33,110 bases of DNA from Acanthamoeba lenticulata. Taxonomy: Eukaryota; Discosea; Longamoebia; Acanthamoebidae. Location of the stretch: the NCBI GenBank assembly GCA_002179805.1, contig NAVB01000861.1, forward strand, positions 1 to 33,110, read 5' to 3'. Of this stretch, positions 23,401 to 33,110 are shown piece by piece (positions within the stretch are counted from its first letter, which is position 1; each line of letters begins with the position of its first letter). Both the position numbers and the translations under genes were made by a program. The notes beneath the pieces are model-generated. The model searched no databases, was not told the DNA's origin, and saw only the letters and a list, made by a program, of their open reading frames with translations.

Positions 23401-26400
23401 AAGCGCTCTCCGGTACTTCCATTTAGTTGGGACCTGGGCTAATGCCGTTGTTCGGTGATGGACTCATGCTTACCTCGTACCTCACGTTGCAGAACAAGCA
23501 ACCGGACTTGCCGCCGACGGTCAAGTACCAGGCCAAGCTCCAGAAGCTGGACCGCTATTGTAATCTCTTCAACATGCGGGCCTCCACAACCGACCCCTCG
23601 GCCCGACGGGCCGATCGCGAGTCCGATCGACATCACCACAAAAAGGACAAGAAAAGGAAGAAGGAAAAGGAGCGGGAGAAAGAGAAAGAGAAGAGGCGCG
23701 AACGCGACGAGAGCCGCCACCAGAAGAAGGACAAGGGAAAGAAGGACAAGGAGCGAGAGCGGAGACGATCAAGGGAAGAGAAAGTTCCGGTGGACGATCA
23801 TCAGTACTCCAAGCGCGGCGACGATATTGTGGCCCAAAGCCGCAGAACTGAAGCTGGTCGCGGGCGCTCACGGACCGACGACGCGCCCGCTCCGCCGCGC
23901 AAGAAAGGGCTGAAGCAAGGGCAAAAGCGAGTGTCGCCCGACACGCTCCGTGAAATGCTTGACGCCAAGAAGGGCAGGCCCGTGGAGGCCAACAATACGC
24001 GCCTCGAAGCTCCGGAGCAGAAAGCGAGAGCGCGGTCGGCAGAGTCGCGTCGATCACTCCCGAGTGCCGCACGTCAGAGCGCTGATCGTCGGCCGACGGC
24101 CGGGCTCAGCGTCTCGCGTCGACAGCAGAAGGCACAAGAGACCGTTGCTGGCGCCGGTGGTTTCAAGGTGCCTCGAGGCGGCAACGAAGCCCGAGAGACG
24201 GGCCAGCAGAAACGGAAAGCAGAGAGCCGAGCCGATGCTGAGGTTCAGGCCGAGGTGGAGGACATGACGGACTCGGCTGTCGCGGCGGCCCTGATGGCAA
24301 CACTGGTCCCCGTCACGCCCGACGCAAGTCCCGAGAAGCCTTCGACATTGCGCCGGCGCGAAGGCGACGTGGTTCGGAAGCAAGCCGAGGTGAGGGCACC
24401 TGGGTTGGCCAAGAGCAGCGAGAAACGCAAGCTTGCCGAAGAACCCCGAAGCGATTCAGGATCGCTGAGCCAGCTGTCGGTGATCCCGCAGACACCTGAC
24501 AGCGAGCTTGCACGAGCGGAGCGACAGAGGAAGGACCAGCAAAAACCAGCACCGAAGCATTTGGCTGGCCTACGACAAAAGGTTGTGGAGGACGCGGCGC
24601 AGAGTCTCGACATCATCCCCGAAACGCCATTCGAGGAGGTGAAGAAGACCGCCACGAAGCGACCGAAGAAGCATATGCGACTGGCGGTGCAGCTCGACGA
24701 GCGATTGGATGTGATCTCGGAGACGCAGCTGACCGAACGCTCGGTGGCCCCAAGTCTGGCACAATCGATGGCCGAGCCTGCAGCCACTGCGTCCACATCG
24801 ACGCACCACTTCACTGCTGTCTCGCTGGGCAGCTGCGCTTCGATGCCCATCACCTGCGGCGTCGTCGCGCAGTCAGCCGTCGGGGACAGTGAAGACTCGA
24901 ATGACACCGAGAAACAGATCGACGACCGGCCGCCAAGCGCCAAGGCTGTCGTCGCTTGCGCAGCCATAAACGCCCCAACGACGCCTGCTCAGAAGTCGAC
25001 GACGCAAGGAGTCCAGGATGACTTTGAAGCGTCACCGTCGCTCCACTTCTCACTCTCACTGTGGTCGCCGGTTTCCCCGTCCTCGGCCCCATCGCAGCCC
25101 TTTGCCGTCAAGGAGCCCCTTGCTGTGGTGCTGCCACCACACCACCACTTTCAATACGAGGACGAGGACGGACACCGCCGCCAGACGGCCAAGTCACGTC
25201 ACAGCCGGGCTGGCCCAAGGGCTGGCGGCGGCCGCGAGGATGGCCTGCCGATGGCGTCCGAGTTCTTGTCGCTTCCGCTGCTCTCGGCCGAGTCGCCGAC
25301 CAAGGACCTCGTCCCTGATGTCCGGCCAATCCGACCACCGCGGAGGGTCAACGAGCCAGAGGCCAACCATACGACCAGACCCACAAATGCTGTCCAGCCT
25401 TCGCCACCGCATGCCGAGGAGGCGGCGAGTCCAGTCGTGGAGCTCTCAGAAGAGCTTGTCATCGATCCGACGACAGCTCCCTCGTCGGCCGCAGTCGCAC
25501 TGGCCAGCACTGTTGACGATAGCGAGGCCGAGGCAAACAAGAACGTGCCCCCAGGCGAAGATGAGGCCGAAGCCGAGCAAGTTCGCTGCATACGGGAGCG
25601 AATGAAGAGGAGGCGCGAGGCAACCGTGACCAGCACAACTCCCTTCGAGCCCGCCGAGGCGGACCAGCCACTTGATATCCAGGGACCTGTTAAGGGACAT
25701 CTTCCGCCGTGCACGCCATACCCTGATGCAAGTGCAGCACCGCTCGACGAGGAAGAGCCGCTCCAGCAACAGTCCATGGTCCTTTTTCTTCCGCCACCGG
25801 CGGACGGCCCTCCTGCGCCAGCGCGGCTCATCTCCATCGTCGATGATGCTGAAGTACAAGTCGGTGACACGAGCAAGTCCATGGCGCAGCCCGACGCTCC
25901 ATTGCCTGCTCCCGCTGCAGCTCCGGTCAGCCCACTCGACCAGCCCGCCATCGACGTCGGGCCTTCGCCTAGCCCTCTTCCGGCTGGCCCTGGACTTTAC
26001 CGATGGGCCCACGTACGTGCTCTTCCACTTACGTTCACTTTCACCATTCCTCACACTCGTTTTGTTGCTGCAGCCGCCGCCAACGAGGGCCGAAGTGAAG
26101 CAGCTGCTTGCGAACAACAATGACAACATGCTTCCTTTTGATTACCACCCGCCCTTCTTCTCCAACGCCAAGGACGCCCCACGCCAGACTAAGGTTCACC
26201 ATGCGTTCGTTCTTTCTTGCTCAACAATGGAGGCATGCTGACGCACGATCTTCGGGGAGCAGACCATCGGCGGCGTGGTGCTTAAACTGTCCGTTGGTGA
26301 GCTGGCCGACGTCAAAGAGTTTGATCCGGCCGAGCTCTCCCAGATATGGGTACTGCTTTTTTCTGTTCTTATCTTCTTGAGCAAGTCGATCCTTACACAC

Positions 26401-29400
26401 GAAAAGGGTGTGGAAAGTGGCCCACTTGCGGAGAGGCGGGACTGGCCACTCGGTCTTGCGCACTACGCCCAAGTCAAGCGCGATCAAGCACGACGAGTGC
26501 CCATCCGTGTCGCCGACTCTCCACAAGCACCGACGCACACCACCACCACCACAATGACAACCACAACTACGGCCAGGCCGTCCAAGAGGTACGTGCTGCG
26601 AGGGAGGAATATTTACTGCGTATGAGACCAGGTTCTGAGTGTTGTTCAATGCCTGCAACGCAGACGGAAGCTTGGGCACTTTTACACACCGGTGAGCGCC
26701 CCGCCGACGCGGGCAGAAGTTCAGCGGCTGCTCGATATCGAGAACCTGTTTGCCGCCAACGAGAAACTCGACCTTGCGGCCGAGGCCGCAGAACGCAAGC
26801 GTAAGGAGCGCGGCCAGGACCAACAGCGCATGACGACTGAGACCTGGAAACATTTGCAAGTGGTTCAGACTGGTGATGGCCAAGTCATCATGACCAATCC
26901 AAGCGAGGCTCAACAGGCAAAGAATGAAGACGAAGAGCGAGAACCCAAGCGAGTACGGTTCGAAGAGATCGCACGCAACCATGGCCAGGCCATGACCGCG
27001 GCTACAATGCCCAAGGGTACTGTCCAAGCCTGCGCAGCTGTATTTATTTATTTATTTATACTCGTTTATTCATTTATTTGGGCTGTGACAGCTGCGGCAG
27101 CAACGGCCTACAACGCCCAGTCTACGGCCAAGGAGGATCGCTCGCAAATCGAGCGGCCCACACCGGCACCGGGGGACACCTGTGGCTTTGCCGTCAGCGG
27201 CAATGGCTTCCGGCGCGATAGGTAGCCGGCTGCCCAGTTTGATGTTTTGCATTCCATGATTGGTGCGCTCAGCATCTCCTTTGGCCTGTCTTCAGGTCGA
27301 GCAGCACAACAGGGCAGGGCTCCGTCGAGCAGCAGCACGTCACGCTGATGAGCATCGAAATCCACGGTGCGTGCGTCTGTGTGATGCTCCTTGAAGCTTG
27401 ATTTCGTACCATAATCTCATCGTGGGGCACGGGCCAGTCAATACGCGGGCCGAGCTGCGGCCCAACCCGGCCCAGGATGCTTTGACGGCCATTTTCTACT
27501 GCATTCGTGACGACGATCCCGAGGACAACTCGTACGCCTGGACCAAGGCCTTGTTTCCCTTTACCTGCCACTCACTGTCCATGTGCGATATGCCATGTGC
27601 GCACCACGCGCTAACCAGAGAGATGCTGGGCATACTCGTCACCGTGCCGGAGGACGCACTGTTTACCACGCACGGGCTCGGTATGTGGCCTAAGAGGGCG
27701 CTCGACGTGCCTGTTATACTCACTCATGTCCTGCGCGCCGCAGACTGTCGCATCGACGTGTTCAAGGACGAGCGCGCGATGCTGCTGGCCTTTGCGCAGC
27801 TGGTCTCGCAGATCGACCCCGACATCCTTGTGGGCTACGAGATCCAGATGTCCTCCCTCGGCTACATCATCGAACGCGGCTACGCTCTCAGTACTCACGC
27901 CGCTCTCTCTGATTCTGGATCAGCGCGGCAAGAAGACGCTGACTCCCAACGTCGTCGTGCCCTAGGGCTCAACCTGTGTGAAGAGTTGTCGCGGATGAAC
28001 TTGACTGGCCCAATGGGCGGAGTCAACCACTTTGACCGGAAGCAGGACGAGTGGGGCTATTCGCACTCGTCCGGGGTGCACATCACCGGCCGCATCGTTC
28101 TAAACCTGTGGCGCATCCTCCGGTCGGAGCTACGGCTGCCCTCTTACTCCTACCAGAACACGGCCTACCACGTCCTTCACAAGCGGTTCGTCCAAAGCAG
28201 TCTTTCGCGACTGCCCTGAATGTGACTGACGAACTCGCCCTCGTGCCCCACAGGATTCCGTACTACTCGTACGCGACGATGACCGGGTGGTACAAGCACC
28301 ACAATGGCGTGCAGAGGTGGCGTGTGCTTCAGCACTACGTCGAACGCGTGCAGCACTACCTCGACATGCTCACGCAGCTCGACATCGTCGGCCGCACAAG
28401 GTGCCTGCCTACGCCACGTGGGGTTGTCACCAAGGAAGGACGGACAAAGGGCAAATCTGATAACGTGACCTCGTGTTGTGGCTGGCGGACCAGTGAAATG
28501 GCGCGAGTGTACGGGATCGACTTCTTCTCGGTCCTCTCCCGTGGCTCGCAGTACCGGGTGGAGTCTATGATGATCCGCCTGACAAAGCTGCACAACTACG
28601 TCCTCATCTCGCCATCCCGCCAACAGGTTCGTGCTCTCTTCTCAAGTATTTTTATTTTTATTTTTGATGGTTTCGTTTTCTCTAACTTTTCCACGCCGTT
28701 GACCCGCAGGTGGCGGCCCAGGCGGCAATCGAGTGCATCCCGCTCGTGATGGAACCGCTCTCGCGGTTCTATCCAGACCCTGTGATCGTGCTCGACTTCC
28801 AGTCGCTCTATCCCTCGATCGTCATCGCCTACAACTACTGGTATGTCTGTCCTTCATCGAGGTGGTGTCCTGCACGGTCCTCACAGCTGGACCGGTCCAA
28901 TCCGATGCTGTGATGTGCGTGTGCAGCTATTCAACGTGCATGGGCAAGCTGCGCAATCACAAGAACACAAGCAAGCCCCTCGGCACATCGTCCCTGACGC
29001 TGCCAAAGGGCCTGCTGGCCCACCTCCAAGACAACATCTTTGGTGCCCACCCCCTCTGCTCCCTGTACAGCTTCACGCGTGGGCTCAAGGCTGATCATTG
29101 GTGCAAACACGCACAGTGACGCCCAACGAGGTCATGTTCGTGACGAAAGAGGTGCGCGAGGGCGTGTTGCCACGCCTGCTGCGGGAAATCCTGGAGACGC
29201 GCATCGTCGTCAAGGCCGCCATGAAGCTGGCAAAGAACGACAAGGTTCGTAGACGAGATCCTTTCGAGCACCGCTACTTCGGATTCATGGGACCTGCGTC
29301 TCACAACGTTTGCCTGTTGCAGCTGCTGTACAAGAAGCTCAACGCGCAGCAGTACGGCCTGAAGATGATCGCCAACGTGACCTACGGCTACACGTCGGCC

Positions 29401-31270
29401 AATTTCTCAGGCCGCATGCCCTGCGTTGAGGTACGTATCCGCCAGCCTCGCGAAGCAGTGAGCAAGACCTGATCGTTATGTGTTGCGGGTCGGCCTGCAG
29501 ATCGCTGATTCGATCGTGCAAACGGGGCGCGAGACACTTGAGAACGCCATACGGCTGGTCAACAACACCAGCAAGTGGGGCGCCAACGTCATCTATGGCG
29601 ACACGGACAGGTGACTTTCCATCCCGCGGCAACCTGCTTGCTTGCCTTCACGGCCGACTCTGACTCTACTTACTTGTGAACAGTCTGTTTGTGTGCGTGC
29701 CGGGAGCCACGAGGGACCAGGCCTTCAAAGTGGGCCGTGAGATCGCGGAGGCCGTCACCAAAGCCAACCCCTGGTCCGGCCCTCCTCGGCACTTGGCATA
29801 ACGTCTGCTAACATTTGTTGTATGCTCTCTTGTCCACAGGCCAGTGACTCTGCAGTTTGAGAAGGTCTACCACCCGTGCATCCTCCTGGCCAAGAAGGTG
29901 TGTGTGCACGGCACTCTCTGTGTTTGTGCATGACAAACGGAGTGACTTACTGATGAAAATGCAGCGGTACGTGGGATACAAGTACGAGAGCGCAGACCAG
30001 AAGGAGCCCACGTTCGAGGCCAAGGGCATTGAAACCGTGCGACGCGACACCTGCCCCGCCGTCAGCAAGATCCTCGAGAAGTCCCTTAGGTACTCATGCT
30101 TTGGCTCAAGCATGTTGTGTGGCTGAGCTGATCATCACGGCGGCTTCATCAGGCTCTTGTTTGAGCAAGGCGACCTCTCAACGATCAAGGCCTTTGTACA
30201 GCGGCAATGGACCAAACTCGCCGCAGGGCGCGTCTCGCTCAAGGACTTTATCTTTGCCAAGGAAGTCAGGCTCGGCACCTACAGGTTTGTGGCCTCAGCA
30301 CCTCGTCGCCACTAAATGAAAGAACGTGTTGTCTGACGACGAGTCCGATGGTCATGCAGCACAAAGGTGCCCGCGCCGCCGGCTGCGCTTGTGTGCCAGA
30401 AGGAGATGGCCGTCGACCCGCGCGCCGAGCCGCGCTACGGCGAACGCGTGCCCTATGTGGTTGTGTGCGGCGGGCCGCAGGCGCGCCTGATGGACCTCGT
30501 GGTCTCGCCTCACGTGCTGATTTCCAACCCGTACGGCGCCAACCACGCCCCCCATGGGGAAGTTCCATTACTCACACAAATGCCTGGGACAGGAGTCTGA
30601 AGCTCAACGCGCGGTACTATATCGACAAGCAGATTGTACCCGCGCTGTCACGCGTGTTTGCACTCATCGGCGTCGACGTCAAGAACTGGTATGCCGAGAT
30701 GCCGCGCTCGCTGCTGGTCAACAAGTCACACCAGCTTGAGGCCTTGGCGCCGCCACAATCGACCTCGACATCGACCTCAAAGGGCATCACGGCCGGCGGC
30801 ATCATGCCCTACCCGCGCACAACGCCCGCCAAGTGCGTTTGTTACTGCTTTTCTCCTCTTTCTTCGCTCACGCTCAAGTTGATGCAGAGTGACGATAGAC
30901 CAGTACTACTTGAGCAAGAAGTGCGCCCTCTGCGAGAACCTTACCAAGAAAGGTTTGGTCTCCCGGAACGAAAGTGCAAAGGGTCCTAGTTGGCTGACGT
31001 TTATCCTTCTGTGTCGGTGCAGCTCTGTGCAGCGCGTGCATGAAGAACAAGCAGAGCTCGTACTACGTGCTGATGACGCGCATGCGGATGCTCGAGGAGG
31101 AGACGTCCCACCTGGAGGAGATCTGCATGAGCTGCTGCGGTGTGCGCAAGAAGGGCGAAGACGGCATCCGGTGCGCCTCGCTTGACTGCGAGGTCTTCTT
31201 CGAGCGGACCAAGGTCAACCGCGCCATGCTCAACTACCGCCACCTGTGCCAAAGCGTGCTCGATTGGTGA
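20470..31270 (+). CDS. REV3: DNA polymerase zeta catalytic subunit REV3 (translesion polymerase)
   Basis: About 42 exons give roughly 2,700 residues, from ATG 20470 to TGA 31268-31270. REV3 extends primers past DNA lesions and is error-prone. The N-terminal B-family domain is clear: FSLRIVT|VDHYMSRPVEGLD, IFGTTLAGQKVCLHLHM, FYGYHPAEGIFLK, HIPYQLQVFVDHNLYGM. One 2,520-nt exon (23493-26012) encodes an 840-residue charged disordered region. Two REV7-binding-like segments follow (PPTRAEV, twice). The exonuclease-like domain has MSIEIH where proofreading enzymes have an acidic ExoI residue, plus DPDILVGYEIQMSSLGY. Polymerase motifs: LDFQSLYPSIVIAYNY (A), NVTYGYTSANFSGRMPC (B), YGDTDS (C). The C terminus holds CysA (CALC, CSAC) and CysB (CMSC, CASLDC), the latter expected to carry the Fe-S cluster that binds accessory subunits. 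Exon structure between 26350 and 26662 is ambiguous. Confidence 0.96.
23493..26012 (+). other. REV3: REV3 giant exon encoding the disordered central region
   Basis: This single exon is exactly 840 codons, in phase 0 at both ends, in a gene whose other exons are mostly 20-120 codons. It begins with NKQPDLPPTVKYQAKLQKLD. A Lys/Glu/Arg block (about 23630-23790), then Ser/Pro/Ala/Glu-rich sequence with no recognisable fold, follow. Several short motifs recur (VIPQTP, IIPETP, VISETQ). Vertebrate REV3L also encodes its disordered insert in one very large exon (from memory), so this organisation may be old. Confidence 0.85.
27041..27060. repeat. REV3: (TATT)n tract in a REV3 intron
   Basis: A run of TATT units followed by further T-rich sequence precedes the CTGTGACAG acceptor of this REV3 intron. 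It probably serves as its pyrimidine-rich tract. Confidence 0.85.
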
Positions 31271-31504
31271 CCAAATACAAACGCCCCACAACCCAGACCC
31301 TTGAGCCAGGCGCGCGTCTCCGCGGTGGTGGCTCAAGCCAGCTTACAACACCAGAGAACAGCACCAGAGCTCCTCTACTAGAGCTGCAAGTTGCAACAAC
31401 CGTGTGGATTTTTGGCGCGCTTTTGTTAACGGTCGACAGGAACGGAAAACACACGCGTTTCATTAGTGCCCTGGTCCTGCGCACAAGATTTTTGGCTGCT
31501 TCCC
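31271..31504. other. Intergenic region between REV3 and the HBD-Pif1 gene
   Basis: These 234 bp separate two genes in the same orientation and should hold the REV3 polyadenylation region and the promoter of the next gene. No conserved ORF, tRNA or repeat is visible. An open frame crosses it on the plus strand but has no recognisable protein and different composition from the neighbouring exons. Confidence 0.5.
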
Positions 31505-33105
31505 ATGGGCAAGCGCAAACGGAAGACGCACTATGTTGTGGCCCGAGGACGGCAACCCGGCATCTATACGTCATGGTTCGTTGCAAAGATATGTTTAAAC
31601 ATGTGCGAACACATCTAACTTGATGCACCAAAGGGATGAATGCGAGGCGCAAACGTCCGGCTACCCAGGGGCTGTGTTCAAGGGCTTCACCTCAATGGTT
31701 GAAGCTCTTGATTTTCTTCGTGCGTACGTGTCACCTCATCACAATTAGCTGCACTCTTTGAATTCAAAGAGTGTAACGCAAGTTCATAACAATCACATGT
31801 GCAGCAATTCCCTCAATGTCTTTGGCGCAGGTCACCCACCCGCTGCTTTGCCTCCACCACCCGCGAAAACGCGCAAGTTTGAGACCGTAGCGCAGGCACC
31901 TGCCTTCCTGCCCAGACATATGGACACACTGGCGCGTGAGCCTCCGTTCGTGCCTCCTCCCCTGAGCCCGCCGCAGTTGAGCGCCTTTGCACCGCTGCCG
32001 CCCTTTATGGCACCGAAAGTCGAGACCTACTCCGAGGCGCCGCCGCCTTTTTTCTTGTTGCCCGCCAGCAAGCGGATGCCGGACCCGCCCATCAAGCAGG
32101 AGCGCCGAAGCACCACCAAGCCCAAACCACGGCTACCGCCACCGCCACCGCCAGTGCCTGAAACGCTGAATGCCCAACAGCGACGCGCGCTGGAGCTGGC
32201 CGGTCAGGGCTACTCCCTCTTTCTCACCGGCGGCGCTGGCACGGGCAAGTCCTTCCTCCTCCAACACATCATCGAGCGGCTCCGCTGGCGCCACAAGGGT
32301 CATAGTGAGGCGATCGCCGTCACGGCCTCGACTGGCGTGGCCGCGTGCAACATCGGCGGGATGACGTTGCATCGGTGGGCGGGCATTGGGCTTGGCGACG
32401 AAGCAATGAGCGTCATGCTCGGCCGCGCGTTTGGTAAGAAGGAACGATGGCGCCAGGTGGAGGTGATCATAATTGACGAGATCAGTATGGTGCGCTCTCT
32501 CCTGTTGTCCATCACGGACCCGTGCATGGCGTGTTCACACGTAACTGGCGCTGATGCCTGGCTTCATGGAGGAGCGCAGATATCGGCCGACTTGTTTGAC
32601 AAGCTCGAGTACATTGCACGGCGCGTGCGCAATTGGTACAGTCTGCCGGAGTCCGAGCTGCCCTTTGGCGGCATCCAGCTCATCTGCTGCGGCGACTTCT
32701 TCCAAGTACGTTCACCTCTCCAGCCCAGGCCTGTGTCAACGATGATATTGTCGTGACCAGAAGACGAATTCGTCGCTTCCTCTCCTCCAGTTGCCTCCTG
32801 TGGTGGACCTGCGATTTCAGCGCGTGACGGATCCGAGGAACGTGTTTGCCTTCAACTCGGAGGCTTGGCCGCTCTGTATCGACACTGTGGTGCAGCTGAA
32901 CGAGGTCTTCCGCCAGAAGGATCAACGGTGACAAAATGCTGCTTTGCCTTTTGCCCGTCCTCAAATCGTCGCCAATGAACCACTCACATCCAAATCCAGG
33001 TTCCAGGCGATCCTGAACAACATCCGTCGGGGCGAGTGCGATGACGAAGCTGCAGCCGTGCTGAACGAGTACTCCTTCCCCACCCTTGTGAAGCGGCATT
33101 ACTAA
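31505..33105 (+). CDS. RNase H1-type hybrid-binding domain fused to Pif1-family DNA helicase (probably incomplete at right edge)
   Basis: Six exons (31505-31575, 31634-31723, 31805-32489, 32580-32705, 32791-32927, 33000-33105) join in phase to 404 residues. Residues about 9-53 match the RNase H1 hybrid-binding / caulimovirus-VI domain (PF01693): HYVVARGRQPGIYTSW, GYPGAVFKGFTSMVEAL. A Pro-rich linker (55-185) follows. The Pif1 superfamily 1B core then shows LNAQQRRALEL (Q-like motif), FLTGGAGTGKSFL (Walker A), TASTGVAACNIGG and TLHRWAGIGLG (Ia), VIIIDEISM (II) and LICCGDFFQLPPV (III). Motifs IV-VI are absent: the frame reaches TAA at 33103 just after SFPTLVKRHY. A GT at 33087 could instead be a splice donor, with the gene continuing outside. 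Inferred role: recruitment of a 5'-3' helicase to RNA-DNA hybrids or R-loops. Confidence 0.88.
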
Positions 33106-33110
33106 AAAAA

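Noticed and set aside
27041..27085. TATT-rich stretch as a possible AT-rich regulatory element or origin
   Set aside because: It sits inside a REV3 intron next to the acceptor, so a splicing pyrimidine tract explains it.
31246..31623. Plus-strand open frame bridging REV3 and the helicase gene
   Set aside because: It overlaps the ends of both genes in a different frame and encodes no recognisable protein.
31505..31723. Caulimovirus-like domain as a sign of an integrated viral element
   Set aside because: The domain is shared with cellular RNase H1, and no reverse transcriptase, capsid or integrase sequence surrounds it, so a cellular origin is simpler.

Overview
The window is nuclear DNA of a GC-rich, intron-dense, gene-dense protist. 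The third-position GC bias, short introns (roughly 50-90 nt) and intergenic gaps of only about 130-280 bp suggest an amoebozoan of the Acanthamoeba type. That placement is an inference from gene style, not from a species-specific marker. Seven protein-coding genes fill almost the whole window. I rebuilt exon-intron structures by hand. For six genes every junction keeps reading-frame phase; the seventh, REV3, is clear except for one short stretch.

Minus strand, read right to left from 20313 to 1: a GNAT acetyltransferase (20313-19532, 4 exons), a secreted proteinase K-like subtilase with I9 propeptide (19397-17621, 8 exons), an aspartate aminotransferase (17342-15596, 6 exons), a giant single-pass surface protein of about 3,528 residues (15454-3780, 15 exons), and the N-terminal part of an SHPRH-type SNF2 helicase/ubiquitin ligase (3527-1, seven exons, continuing past the left edge).

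Plus strand, from 20470 rightward: the catalytic subunit of DNA polymerase zeta, REV3 (20470-31270, about 42 exons, about 2,700 residues), then a fusion of an RNase H1-type hybrid-binding domain to a Pif1-family helicase (31505-33105, apparently incomplete at the right edge). The GNAT and REV3 genes are divergent and share a 156-bp intergenic stretch.

Three of the seven genes (SHPRH, REV3, HBD-Pif1) belong to replication-stress and DNA-damage tolerance. The giant surface protein is the most unusual item. It combines a signal peptide, a TIG/EGF-like region, a SUEL-type lectin, FG-GAP-like propeller repeats, a CARDB-like domain, ADAMTS-like cysteine motifs, cupredoxin-like modules, a Gly/Ser/Thr/Pro-rich stalk, glycosylation-rich Cys repeats and a C-terminal transmembrane helix. 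No RNA genes, CRISPR arrays or intact mobile elements were seen. No gene-free stretch exceeds 300 bp.
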